Below are positions 1 through 7,781 of a stretch of DNA of 26,303 nt, piece by piece. The stretch lies in NCBI RefSeq assembly GCF_040298565.1, contig NZ_JBEPAK010000086.1, positions 1 through 26,303 of the forward strand, in the 5' to 3' direction. Source of the stretch: Kitasatospora sp040298565. Its GTDB lineage: Bacteria; Actinomycetota; Actinomycetes; Streptomycetales; Streptomycetaceae. Made by a program: the position numbers and the translations under genes. The notes beneath the pieces are model-generated. The model did no database searches and was not told the origin of the DNA. It saw only the letters and a program-made list of their open reading frames with translations. Numbering within the stretch: position 1 is the stretch's first letter; the number at the start of each line of letters is the position of its first letter.

Positions 1-131
1 TAGAGCGAGGGGCGAGGGGGCGGGGCCGTCGGGGGGGGTGGGGCCCGGGGGCCGTGCCATGGTGGCCCTGGGGCCGCGTGCCCCGGAGGGGGCCCTGCGG
101 CACTGCAGACGCTGTCCGAAAGGCGGACCCC

Positions 132-593
132 ATGCCCGAGATCGCCATGCAGCTCGACATCGCCGCGCCCCGGGCCGTGGTGCTCGACGCGCTCGACACC
201 CACGACGGGCTGACCGGCTGGTGGACGACCGCCGTGGACCGGGAGGGCGACGTCCTGCTGCTCGACTTCCCCGACGTCCCCGAGCCGTTCCGGCTGCGCC
301 GCGAGCGGGCCGACCGGGACCGGGTGGTGTGGGCCAACGCCGGCGCCTTCCCGCCGCACTGGGCCGGCACCTGGATCAGCTGGGACCTCACCGGCCAGCC
401 CGCCGACCAGCCCGGCGGTCCCGAGCGCACCCGGCTGCTGTTCCGGCACGGCGGCTGGCAGCCGGGCAGCGAGGAGGGAGTCCCGGCGGTGGCCGGCACC
501 TGGGCGGAACTCCTCGTCCGGCTGAAGGACTACGCGCAGAGCGGCAAGGTGCAGCCGTACTTCGTCACCGCCAGGCGGCACGACACCGGGTGA
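132..593 (+). CDS. SRPBCC (START/AHSA1-like) domain protein
   Basis: 153 residues. The N-terminus (IAMQLDIAAPRAVVLDALD) and the WWTT segment are typical of small SRPBCC proteins, which form a helix-grip fold around a hydrophobic pocket and bind lipids or other small ligands. Near the end it has the usual long helix (GTWAELLVRLKDYAQSGK) that closes the pocket. The ATG at 132 was chosen because the sequence upstream in the same frame is Arg/Pro/Trp-rich, not domain-like. No transmembrane segment or signal peptide is visible, so it is probably cytoplasmic. No ligand can be read from the sequence. It stands alone, about 190 bp before the VOC gene. The family call is fairly safe; the function is unknown. 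Confidence 0.85.
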   Translation: MPEIAMQLDIAAPRAVVLDALDTHDGLTGWWTTAVDREGDVLLLDFPDVPEPFRLRRERADRDRVVWANAGAFPPHWAGTWISWDLTGQPADQPGGPERTRLLFRHGGWQPGSEEGVPAVAGTWAELLVRLKDYAQSGKVQPYFVTARRHDTG

Positions 594-785
594 GCGCCCG
601 GTGCCGCCCCGTACCCGGTCGCCCGCCAGGGTGCCGTCGGGTGGCGGATCCGGGACGGCGGGCCGAAGGTGGGCGGTGTACCCCCGTCGCACGGCCGTCC
701 CCGCCGACGACCGTGACCGGCCGGGCCGGGCCGTCGCCCGCCCGGCGACCCCAGCCGGCCACCACCGCCTCCGGGAGGCCCAGCA

Positions 786-1586
786 ATGCCCGTAGTGACC
801 GATCCGTACAAGCCCGGCACCCCGTGCTGGGTCGACCTGATGGCGAGCGACCAGCAGGCCGCGATCGACTTCTACCGCGACCTGTTCGGCTGGCAGGGCG
901 AGGTCGGCCCGGCCGAGTTCGGCGGTTACGCCGTGTGCACGCTCAACGACCGCCCGGTCGCCGGGATCATGGGCCAGTCCGCGCCCGAGGGCCAGCCGGT
1001 GCCGCCCGTCGCCTGGACCACCCACATCGCCTCGGACGACGTCGACGCGGCCAAGGCGTCCATCGCCGACGCCGGCGGCACGATCCTCTACGACCCGATG
1101 GACGTCGGCACGCTCGGCCGGATGCTGGTCGCCGCCGACCCGACGGGCGCGGTGTTCGGCGTCTGGCAGGCGATGGACTTCATCGGCGCGGGCATCGTCA
1201 ACGAGCCCGGCGCACTGGTCTGGAACGAGCTCAACACCTCCGACACCGAAGCGGCCGGCCGCTTCTACCAGCCCGCGCTGGGTCTGCGCCCGGCCACCAT
1301 CCAGGGCATGGACGGCTACTACTCGCTGAACGTCGCCGACCGCACGGTGGGCGGCATGCAGAAGATCCCCGGGTACCTCTCGGGCGACACGCCCTCGCAC
1401 TGGATGACCTACTTCTCGGTGGACGACACCGACTCCGTGGTGGACGCCCTGGTCAAGGCGGGCGGCTCGGTCATCCAGCCGCCGTTCGACATGCAGTCCG
1501 GCCGGATGGCCGTGGTCCGGGACCCGCAGGGCGCCGCCTTCGCGGTGATCCAGGCGCCCGAGGCGCAGATGCCCGACTCGCCGTAG
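786..1586 (+). CDS. VOC family protein with two glyoxalase-like domains
   Basis: 266 residues forming two tandem vicinal-oxygen-chelate domains. The first (about residues 10-125) opens with PCWVDLMASDQQAAIDFY and closes with DPTGAVFGVWQ. The second (about 135-260) opens with WNELNTSDTEAAGRFYQPAL and closes with DPQGAAFAVIQ. The repeated DP-G-F-V ending is the VOC signature. Members include glyoxalases, dioxygenases and antibiotic-binding proteins; this two-domain soluble type is common in actinomycetes and often labelled a hydrolase or bleomycin-resistance-like protein without proof. The GGGAGG-like ribosome site about 9 bases upstream supports the ATG. A hairpin terminator follows, so it is probably monocistronic. 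Substrate and metal use cannot be assigned. Confidence 0.9.
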   Translation: MPVVTDPYKPGTPCWVDLMASDQQAAIDFYRDLFGWQGEVGPAEFGGYAVCTLNDRPVAGIMGQSAPEGQPVPPVAWTTHIASDDVDAAKASIADAGGTILYDPMDVGTLGRMLVAADPTGAVFGVWQAMDFIGAGIVNEPGALVWNELNTSDTEAAGRFYQPALGLRPATIQGMDGYYSLNVADRTVGGMQKIPGYLSGDTPSHWMTYFSVDDTDSVVDALVKAGGSVIQPPFDMQSGRMAVVRDPQGAAFAVIQAPEAQMPDSP

Positions 1587-1640
1587 TGACGGCCGCGGTG
1601 CCGCCGGCCCGGCCCCGGTCCGGCGGCCCGGCAACCGGAA

Positions 1641-1679
1641 GCCGCCCTTCCCGCGACGCGCCGCCGGGAAAGGGCGGTT
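1641..1679 (+). terminator. Likely intrinsic terminator after the VOC gene
   Basis: Arms CCGCCCTTCCCG (1642-1653) and CGGGAAAGGGCGG (1664-1676) pair with one bulged base around an 11-base loop and are followed by TTT. It lies 55 bp after the VOC stop and just before the HAD gene. Confidence 0.6.
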
Positions 1680-1708
1680 TCCTCCGCGATCCGGGTAAGA
1701 CTGCAGCC

Positions 1709-2458
1709 ATGCTGGGCCTACCGGACGACATCCGCGCTTTCCTCTTCGACCTCGACGGGGTGCTCACCCAGACCGCCACGGTCCACGCCGCGGCCTGGAA
1801 GGACACCTTCGACGCCTTCCTGCGCGCCGAAGCCGCCCGCACCGGCGGGCAGTTCGTCCCCTTCGACGCCGTCACCGACTACGACACCTACGTCGACGGC
1901 CGACCACGCCTGGACGGCACCCGGGCCTTCCTGCACAGCCGGGGCATCGATCTGCCCGAGGGGACGGCGGACGACCCCCCGAACGCCCGCACCGTGCAGG
2001 GGATCAGCCGAGCCAAGAACGACACCGTGCTGCGGCTGATCCGCGAGCAGGGGGTGAAGCCCTACGATGGCTCCGTCGCCTACGTGCACCGGCTGCGCGC
2101 GCTCGGACTGCCCGGCGCGGTGGTCTCCTCCAGCGCCAACTGCCGCGACGTGCTGCGCTCGGCGGGCATCCTGGAGCTCTTCGACGTGATCGTCGACGGC
2201 GTGGTCGCCAAGCAGCAGGGTTTGCCGGGCAAGCCCGCCCCCGACACCTACCTGTACGCGGCCCGGGAGCTCGGCGTCGAACCCGCGCACGCCGCCGTCT
2301 TCGAGGACGCGCTCGCCGGGGTCGCCTCCGGCCGGGCCGGCGGCTTCGGCGCCGTGGTCGGGGTCAACCGCACCGGCCAGGCCGACGAACTCCGCCGCGA
2401 CGGTGCCACCGTGGTGGTGGACGACCTTTCCGACCTGCTGGGGGGCGAGGACGCATGA
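1709..2458 (+). CDS. HAD-superfamily hydrolase, beta-phosphoglucomutase type
   Basis: 249 residues. HAD motif I is FLFDLDGVLT (nucleophile Asp14, acid/base Asp16). Motif II is in VVSSSANC, the motif III lysine is in GKPAPDTY, and motif IV is FEDALAG. The helical cap lies between residues about 20 and 95. This is the beta-phosphoglucomutase subgroup, which interconverts beta-glucose 1-phosphate and glucose 6-phosphate. Its stop overlaps the start of the GH65 gene (ATGA, 2455-2458), which fits: GH65 phosphorylases release beta-glucose 1-phosphate and this enzyme would pass it to glycolysis. The ATG sits 6 bases after TAAGACT (1696-1702), a plausible -10, so the mRNA may be leaderless. A simple sugar phosphatase is the alternative. 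Confidence 0.9.
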   Translation: MLGLPDDIRAFLFDLDGVLTQTATVHAAAWKDTFDAFLRAEAARTGGQFVPFDAVTDYDTYVDGRPRLDGTRAFLHSRGIDLPEGTADDPPNARTVQGISRAKNDTVLRLIREQGVKPYDGSVAYVHRLRALGLPGAVVSSSANCRDVLRSAGILELFDVIVDGVVAKQQGLPGKPAPDTYLYAARELGVEPAHAAVFEDALAGVASGRAGGFGAVVGVNRTGQADELRRDGATVVVDDLSDLLGGEDA

Positions 2459-4860
2459 GTCCTGCGGACAACTTCGCGATCGATCCGTGGCAGGTCGCCG
2501 AACAGGGCCTGGACCTGGGCGCGCTGGCCCGCGCCGAGTCCGTCTTCGCGCTCTCCAACGGGCACATCGGCCTGCGCGCCAACCTGGACGAGGGCGAGCC
2601 GCACGGCCTGCCCGGCACCTACCTGAACGGCGTCTTCGAACTCCGCCCGCTGCCGTACGGCGAGGGCGGTTACGGCTACCCCGAGTCCAGCCAGAGCGTC
2701 ATCAACGTCACCAACGGCAAGATCATCCGACTGCTGGTGGACGACGAGCCCTTCGACCTGCGCTACGGCGAACTGATCAGCCACAGGAGGTGGCTGGACT
2801 TCCGCGAGGGCATGCTGCACCGCGAGGCCGAGTGGCGCTCCCCGGCCGGGCGGACGATCCGGGTGCGCTCCTCCCGGCTCGTCTCGCTCACCCAGCGCGC
2901 CATCGCCGCCGTGGAGTACAGCGTCGAGGCGGTGGACGGGCCGGTGCGGATCGTGCTCCAGTCCGAGCTGGTCGCCAACGAGCAGCTGCCCGGCGGCCCC
3001 GAGGGCGATCCGCGCGCGGCCGCCGTGCTGGAGGCCCCGCTCCAGGCCGAGGCGCACCACGCCAGCGGCACCAAGGCCGTCCTGGTGCACCGCACCCGCT
3101 TCAGCGGCATCCGGGTCGCGGCCGGGATGGACCACGTCATCGAGGGCCCGGAGCGGCTCGACACCGTCGCCGAGGCAGAGTCCGACCACTGCCGGATCAG
3201 CGTCACCACCGTGCTCGGCGCCGGGCAGCGGCTGCGGCTGGTCAAGTTCATGTCCTACGGCTGGTCCGGCACCCGCTCGCTGCCCGCCGTCCGGGACCAG
3301 GTGGAGGCCGCGCTGACCGCCGCCCGGTACACCGGCTGGGACGGCCTGGTCGCCGAACAGCTGCAGTTCCTCAAGGACTTCTGGGACACCAGCGACATCG
3401 AGATCGAGGGCGACGTCGAACTCCAGCAGGCCGTCCGGTTCGCCGTCTTCCACGTCCTCCAGGCCGGCGCCCGCAGCGAGGAACGCGCCATCCCCGCCAA
3501 GGGGTTGACCGGCCCGGGCTACGACGGGCACAGCTTCTGGGACACCGAGACCTTCGTCCTGCCGGTGCTCACCTACTGCCTGCCCGGAGCCGTCAACCAG
3601 GCCCTGCGCTGGCGGCACACCACCCTGCCGCTCGCCCGCGAACGCGCCGCCCAGCTCGGCCTGGCCGGAGCGGTGTTCCCCTGGCGGACGATCCGCGGCG
3701 AGGAGTGCTCCGGCTACTGGCCGGCCGGCACCGCCGCCTTCCACATCGGCGCCGACATCGCGGCCGCCGTCGCCCGCTACGTCCGGGCCACCGGGGACGC
3801 CGAGTTCGAGCGCGTCTACGGCCTCGAGATCCTGGTGGAGACCGCCCGGATGTGGCGTTCGCTCGGCCACCACGACGTCGCCGGGAAGTTCCGGATCGAG
3901 GGCGTCACCGGCCCCGACGAGTACAGCGCCGTCGCCGACAACAACGTGTTCACCAACCTGATGGCGCAGAGCAACCTGCGCGCCGCCGCCGAGGCCGCCG
4001 TCCGCCACCCGCGCGAGGCCGCCGCCCTCGGCGTCGACACCGAGGAGACCGCCGCCTGGCGCGACGCCGCCGCCGCGATGTACGTGCCGTACGACGAGGA
4101 CCTCGGGGTCCACCCGCAGGCCGACGGCTTCACCCACCACCAGATCTGGGACTTCGAGAACACCCCGCCCGAGAACTACCCGCTGCTGCTGCACTACCCG
4201 TACTTCGACCTGTACCGCAAGCAGGTGGTCAAGCAGGCCGACCTGGTGCTCGCCATGCAGGTCCGCGGCGACGCCTTCACCGACGAGCAGAAGGCCCGCA
4301 ACTTCGCCTACTACGAGCGGCTCACCGTCCGCGACTCCTCGCTCTCCGCGTGCACCCAGGCCGTCATCGCCGCCGAGGTCGGCCAACTCGACCTCGCGTA
4401 CGACTACACCGCCGAAGCCGCCCTGATGGACCTGCACGACCTCGGCGGCAACACCCGCGACGGCCTGCACATGGCCTCGCTCGCCGGGGCCTGCATCGCC
4501 CTGGTGGCCGGCTTCGGCGGGCTGCGCGACCACACCGAGACCCTGTCGTTCCGGCCCCGGCTGCCCTCCGGACTGATGCGGCTCAGCTTCTCGCTGCTGG
4601 TGCGCGACAACCTGCTCGGCGTGCGGATCGGCCACGACGGGACGACCTACACGCTACGCCGCGGCGAGGTGATGCACCTGTGGCACGACGGCGAGCTGGT
4701 GCAGGTCAAGGCCGGCTCCCCGGTCACCCTGCCCACCACCGCCCCGCCCGCCCAGGAGCGCTGCGCCCAGCCCCCGGGCCGGGAACCCGCCCGCCGCCAG
4801 CCGCAGGCGGGCCTGGCCGCCGGCAAGCTGGGGCAGACCGACCACCTGGCGGCGGAGTAG
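2455..4860 (+). CDS. Glycoside hydrolase family 65 disaccharide phosphorylase (maltose/kojibiose/trehalose phosphorylase type)
   Basis: 801 residues, full length for the family. The order is N-terminal beta-sandwich (about 1-270), helical linker, (alpha/alpha)6 catalytic barrel (about 330-690) and a short C-terminal beta domain. The catalytic acid is Glu489 in the motif EGVTGPDEYS. GHSFWDTE and a KQADLVL segment of the phosphate/sugar site are also present. GH65 enzymes cleave alpha-linked glucose disaccharides with phosphate and inversion, giving beta-glucose 1-phosphate; the overlapping HAD gene upstream is the expected next step. No signal peptide is seen, so it acts in the cytoplasm on imported sugar. 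Maltose, trehalose, nigerose and kojibiose phosphorylases cannot be told apart by eye. The last 40 residues are Pro/Ala/Gln-rich and probably disordered. Confidence 0.9.
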   Translation: MSPADNFAIDPWQVAEQGLDLGALARAESVFALSNGHIGLRANLDEGEPHGLPGTYLNGVFELRPLPYGEGGYGYPESSQSVINVTNGKIIRLLVDDEPFDLRYGELISHRRWLDFREGMLHREAEWRSPAGRTIRVRSSRLVSLTQRAIAAVEYSVEAVDGPVRIVLQSELVANEQLPGGPEGDPRAAAVLEAPLQAEAHHASGTKAVLVHRTRFSGIRVAAGMDHVIEGPERLDTVAEAESDHCRISVTTVLGAGQRLRLVKFMSYGWSGTRSLPAVRDQVEAALTAARYTGWDGLVAEQLQFLKDFWDTSDIEIEGDVELQQAVRFAVFHVLQAGARSEERAIPAKGLTGPGYDGHSFWDTETFVLPVLTYCLPGAVNQALRWRHTTLPLARERAAQLGLAGAVFPWRTIRGEECSGYWPAGTAAFHIGADIAAAVARYVRATGDAEFERVYGLEILVETARMWRSLGHHDVAGKFRIEGVTGPDEYSAVADNNVFTNLMAQSNLRAAAEAAVRHPREAAALGVDTEETAAWRDAAAAMYVPYDEDLGVHPQADGFTHHQIWDFENTPPENYPLLLHYPYFDLYRKQVVKQADLVLAMQVRGDAFTDEQKARNFAYYERLTVRDSSLSACTQAVIAAEVGQLDLAYDYTAEAALMDLHDLGGNTRDGLHMASLAGACIALVAGFGGLRDHTETLSFRPRLPSGLMRLSFSLLVRDNLLGVRIGHDGTTYTLRRGEVMHLWHDGELVQVKAGSPVTLPTTAPPAQERCAQPPGREPARRQPQAGLAAGKLGQTDHLAAE

Positions 4861-4897
4861 CCGCCCGGGCGGGCCGGGGCCGCTCCCGCCGCGGGGC
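4861..4897 (+). terminator. GC-rich hairpin after the GH65 gene
   Basis: CCCGGGCGGG (4864-4873) pairs with CCCGCCGCGGG (4885-4895) with one bulge, directly after the GH65 stop. There is no U-tract, as is common in streptomycetes, so this is a moderate call. Confidence 0.4.
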
Positions 4898-4988
4898 GGC
4901 CCTCACCCGTTGGGCCCACCCCGGGTGCAGCGCACCGCCCTCCCGTCGGAGGGTGCAGGTGTCCTGCGTCGACCGAAGGAGTGCGCCC

Positions 4989-6722
4989 GTGGCGAGCGTG
5001 GCCGAACAGATGGTGGAGGTGCTCCGGCAGGCCGGGGTGGAGCGGGTCTACGGCGTCGTCGGCGACAGCCTGAACCCCGTCGTGGACGCGATCCGCCGGG
5101 CCGAGGGGATCGGCTGGGTGCACGTCCGCAACGAGGAGGCCGGCGCCTTCGCGGCCGCCGCCGAGGCCGAGCTCTCCGGCCGCCTCGCGGTCTGCGCCGG
5201 CTCCTGCGGCCCCGGCAACACCCACCTGATCCAGGGCCTGTACGACGCCCAGCGCAGCGGCCTGCCGGTGCTCGCCCTCGCCTCGCACATCCCGTCCGGG
5301 CAGATCGGCACCGGCTTCTTCCAGGAGACCCACCCCGAGCGGGTGTTCACCGACTGCAGCAGCTGGTGCGAGATGCTCACCACCCCCGCCCAGCTGCCCC
5401 GGCTGCTGCGGATCGCGATCCAGCACGCCCTCGGCTCGCCCGGCGTCTCGGTGCTCGCCTTCCCCGGGGACGTCGCCGCCCAGCCCGCCGCCGGACCGAC
5501 CGGCAGCAGCCACTTCCTGACCGAACAGGCCGTCGCCGCACCGCCCTGGTCCCAGGTGCAGGAGCTGGCCCGGCTGCTCAACGCGGCCCGCAGGGTCGCG
5601 CTGTTCTGCGGCGCCGGGGTGCGCGGCGCGCACGCCGAGGTGATGGAGGCCGCGCAGGTCCTGAAGGCGCCGGTCGGCCACTCGCTGCGCGGCAAGGAGT
5701 GGATCCAGTACGACAACCCGTACGACGTCGGGATGAGCGGCCTGCTCGGCTACGGCGCCTGCCACGAGGCGCTGCACTCCGCCGACCTGGTGGTGCTCCT
5801 CGGCACCGACTTCCCGTACGACTCCTTCCTCCCGCAGGCCCGGACCGTCCAGGTCGACCACGACGCCACCCGGCTGGGCCGGCGGACCGCACTGGAGCTG
5901 GCCGTGCACGGGGACGTCGCGGCCACCCTGCGGGCCGTGCTGCCGCTGCTCGAGGGGAAGGACGACCGCAGCTTCCTGGACGCCATGCTCAGGAAGCACT
6001 GCCGGGCGCTGGAGGACGTGGTCGGCGCCTACACCCGGGACATCGACAAGCACCTGCCGATCCACCCCGAGTACGTCGCCTCGGTGCTGGACGACGTGGC
6101 CGCCGCCGACGCGGTGTTCACGGTGGACACAGGCATGAACAACGTCTGGGCCGCCCGCTACCTCCAGCCGAACGGCCGGCGCCGGGTGATCGGCTCCTTC
6201 CTGCACGGCTCGATGGCCAACGCCCTCCCGCACGCCATCGGCGCCCAACTCGCCTGCCCCGGGCGCCAGGTGATCGCGATGGCGGGGGACGGCGGGATCG
6301 GCATGCTGCTCGGCGAACTGCTCACGGTGGCCAGGCACCGGCTGCCGGTGAAGACGGTGGTGTTCAACAACGGCGCGCTCGGCATGATCAAACTGGAGAT
6401 GCTGGTCTCCGGCTACCCCGAGTCCGAGATCGACAACGGGGACGTGGACTACGCCGGCATCGCGCGGGCGATGGGCATCCCGGCCAAGAGGGTCGCCGAG
6501 CCGGCCCGGGTCCGGGAGGTGCTGGCGGAGGCGCTGGACCGGCCGGGGCCGGCACTGGTCGACGTCGTCACCGACCCCAACGCGCTGTCCATCCCGCCGT
6601 ACATCACCGCCGCCCAGGTGAAGGGCTTTGCGCTGGCGGCCGGGCGGACGGTGCTCTCCGGCGGTGTCGGGCGGATGATCGACCTGGCCCGCAGCAACCT
6701 GCGCAACATCCCGCGGCCCTGA
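4989..6722 (+). CDS. poxB: Pyruvate dehydrogenase (quinone) / pyruvate oxidase, thiamine diphosphate enzyme
   Basis: 577 residues, close to Escherichia coli PoxB in length and sequence. It has the N-terminal TPP-binding domain with RNEEAGAFAAAAEA (Glu49 matching the cofactor-activating glutamate), the highly PoxB-like stretches CAGSCGPGNTHLIQGL and GTGFFQETHPERVF, a central FAD domain, and the C-terminal TPP domain with GDGG (433-436) and FNNGALGM. PoxB oxidises pyruvate to acetate and CO2, passing electrons through FAD to membrane quinone. The GTG at 4989 follows a strong AAGGAG (4976-4981) with 7 bases of spacing. Acetolactate synthase is the main alternative, but the PoxB-specific segments argue against it. 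The E. coli histidine next to the catalytic glutamate is Asn48 here. It ends 20 bp before the XRE operator region. Confidence 0.92.
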   Translation: MASVAEQMVEVLRQAGVERVYGVVGDSLNPVVDAIRRAEGIGWVHVRNEEAGAFAAAAEAELSGRLAVCAGSCGPGNTHLIQGLYDAQRSGLPVLALASHIPSGQIGTGFFQETHPERVFTDCSSWCEMLTTPAQLPRLLRIAIQHALGSPGVSVLAFPGDVAAQPAAGPTGSSHFLTEQAVAAPPWSQVQELARLLNAARRVALFCGAGVRGAHAEVMEAAQVLKAPVGHSLRGKEWIQYDNPYDVGMSGLLGYGACHEALHSADLVVLLGTDFPYDSFLPQARTVQVDHDATRLGRRTALELAVHGDVAATLRAVLPLLEGKDDRSFLDAMLRKHCRALEDVVGAYTRDIDKHLPIHPEYVASVLDDVAAADAVFTVDTGMNNVWAARYLQPNGRRRVIGSFLHGSMANALPHAIGAQLACPGRQVIAMAGDGGIGMLLGELLTVARHRLPVKTVVFNNGALGMIKLEMLVSGYPESEIDNGDVDYAGIARAMGIPAKRVAEPARVREVLAEALDRPGPALVDVVTDPNALSIPPYITAAQVKGFALAAGRTVLSGGVGRMIDLARSNLRNIPRP

Positions 6723-6741
6723 GCGGAGGCGGGTCCCGGCC

Positions 6742-6767
6742 TTTGCCTCTGAGGCAAATTTCTTGCC
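6742..6767. promoter_or_regulatory. Palindromic operator in front of the XRE-cupin gene
   Basis: A perfect 17-bp palindrome, TTTGCCTC-T-GAGGCAAA (6742-6758), is followed by a third half-site TTGCC (6763-6767), which forms a second inverted pair with GGCAA across ATTTC. A separate short palindrome CGTGC-G-GCACG follows at 6768-6778. TTTGCC occurs only once elsewhere that I found, inside a gene. A possible -35 (TTGCCC, 6763-6768) and -10 (TCCACT, 6786-6791) would start a leaderless mRNA at the ATG at 6798, so a bound regulator would cover the -35. The likely ligand is the adjacent XRE protein (autoregulation, inferred). Confidence 0.65.
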
Positions 6768-6797
6768 CGTGCGGCACGCCAGGTGTCCACTGGTCAC

Positions 6798-7439
6798 ATG
6801 ACCACCAGCCCCACCGGCGCCCCCGCCGCCGGCGAGCACGGCGAGCGACTCGACGACCAGGAGGCCGCGGGCCTCGCCGCCCGGCTCCGCGAGCACCGGC
6901 TCAGCAGCCGCCTCACCCTGGAGGTCGCCGCGGCGCGGGTCGGGCTCTCCCCAGCCTATCTGTCCCGGCTGGAGACCGGCCGCCGCCAGCCCTCCCTGCC
7001 CGTCCTGCTCGGTCTCGCCCGCGCCTACGGCACCTCCGTCTCCGGCCTGCTCGGCGAGACCATGGCCGAGCCGGACCCGGTGGTCCGCGGCGGCGCCATC
7101 GAACCCGGCCGCGCCGGCGGCTGGGGCTACCGCCGGGCCGGCGCCCCCGGCCGCGCCATGCAGGCCCTGCGGGTGCACGTCCCGCCGGGCGTCCAGGACG
7201 CGGTGGTCCGGGTGCATCCCGGCGAGGAATGGCTGTACGTCCTGCGCGGCGGACTCCGGCTGACCCTCGGCGAGCGGACCCACCACCTCGCCCCCGGCGA
7301 CTCCGCCCACTACGACTCGCTCACCCCGCACTGCATCGCCGCCGAGTCCGAGGACGGCGTGGAACTGCTCTTCATCCACACCCTGCTGCAGAGCCCCGGC
7401 GGCGAGCTCTGCCTCGGCGGCGGACCCGCCGCGCACTGA
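6798..7439 (+). CDS. XRE-family regulator with C-terminal cupin domain
   Basis: 213 residues. An N-terminal helix-turn-helix of the Cro/C1 type lies at about residues 27-85 (LAARLREHRLSSRLTLEVAA, then GLSPAYLSRLETGRRQPSLP with the recognition helix). A cupin sensor domain is at about 110-205 (HPGEEWLYVLRGGLRLTLGE and LAPGDSAHYDSLTPH, with cupin His/Glu metal-type residues). Such proteins bind short palindromes as dimers and sense a small metabolite with the cupin. The ATG at 6798 is preferred to the GTG at 6783 because a promoter fits a leaderless start there. The palindrome upstream is its probable operator. The small membrane protein 46 bp downstream is probably in the same operon. The ligand is unknown. 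Confidence 0.9.
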   Translation: MTTSPTGAPAAGEHGERLDDQEAAGLAARLREHRLSSRLTLEVAAARVGLSPAYLSRLETGRRQPSLPVLLGLARAYGTSVSGLLGETMAEPDPVVRGGAIEPGRAGGWGYRRAGAPGRAMQALRVHVPPGVQDAVVRVHPGEEWLYVLRGGLRLTLGERTHHLAPGDSAHYDSLTPHCIAAESEDGVELLFIHTLLQSPGGELCLGGGPAAH

Positions 7440-7485
7440 ACCGCCGCCCGCTGACCTGCCGTCAGACACCCTGGAGGAGATCCCC

Positions 7486-7668
7486 GTGGCCGATCCCACC
7501 ACCACCGCCACCGGCGCCGCCGACACCGCCACCGGCCCGAAGACCATGGACGCCGGCAAGTGGGCCAACAAGCGGGTCTACCTCCGCCTGGTGATCTACA
7601 CCGCCGGGATCCACGCCTTCGCCGGTTTCATCATGCTGCTGTTCGAACTGGGCAGCCGGAACAAGTAA
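7486..7668 (+). CDS. Small membrane protein, 60 residues (DUF6126-like)
   Basis: 60 residues: a Thr/Ala-rich N-terminus of about 24, then KWANKRVYLRLVIY leading into one hydrophobic helix (about 32-53, IYTAGIHAFAGFIMLLFELG) and a short basic tail (SRNK). The GTG at 7486 follows an excellent GGAGGAG (7473-7479), so translation is well supported despite the size. It is probably an inner-membrane protein with one crossing. From memory it resembles DUF6126 proteins, which sit next to XRE-cupin regulators in streptomycetes; I cannot confirm this here. It shares the XRE gene's promoter region, and a hairpin follows the stop. The function is unknown; an accessory of the regulator or of a stress response is only a guess. 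Confidence 0.8.
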   Translation: MADPTTTATGAADTATGPKTMDAGKWANKRVYLRLVIYTAGIHAFAGFIMLLFELGSRNK

Positions 7669-7706
7669 CCGCCCCGGTCCGCTCCGAAGCGCCGCCCCCC
7701 CGCGGC

Positions 7707-7734
7707 GCCCGCCCCCACCCCCCGGGAGGCGGGC
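7707..7734. terminator. Hairpin between convergent genes
   Basis: GCCCGCC (7707-7713) pairs with GGCGGGC (7728-7734). It lies between the small membrane protein gene (+) and the MocR gene (-), followed by a second weaker hairpin (CGGGGC...GCCCCG). It could serve both directions. Confidence 0.5.
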
Positions 7735-7781
7735 ACCGGCGTTCGCCCCCCAAATGCGAGGCGGGGCCGGCATCCGCCCCG

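Noticed and set aside
1..131. Gene remnant at the left edge
   Set aside because: The first bases are G-rich and no frame shows a recognisable protein end, so nothing is called.
733..749. GTCGCC-N5-GGCGAC hairpin before the VOC gene
   Set aside because: The stem is only 6 bp in a GC-rich region, so it is likely to be chance.
2248..4635. Long - strand frame opposite the HAD and GH65 genes
   Set aside because: It is the antisense shadow of the HAD and GH65 coding sequence, which have clear catalytic motifs on the + strand.
4647..7571. Very long open frame (about 970 codons) on the - strand opposite poxB
   Set aside because: It lacks any domain, is Gly/Val/Gln/His-rich, and mirrors the codon bias of the genes opposite. 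It is an antisense shadow caused by high GC.
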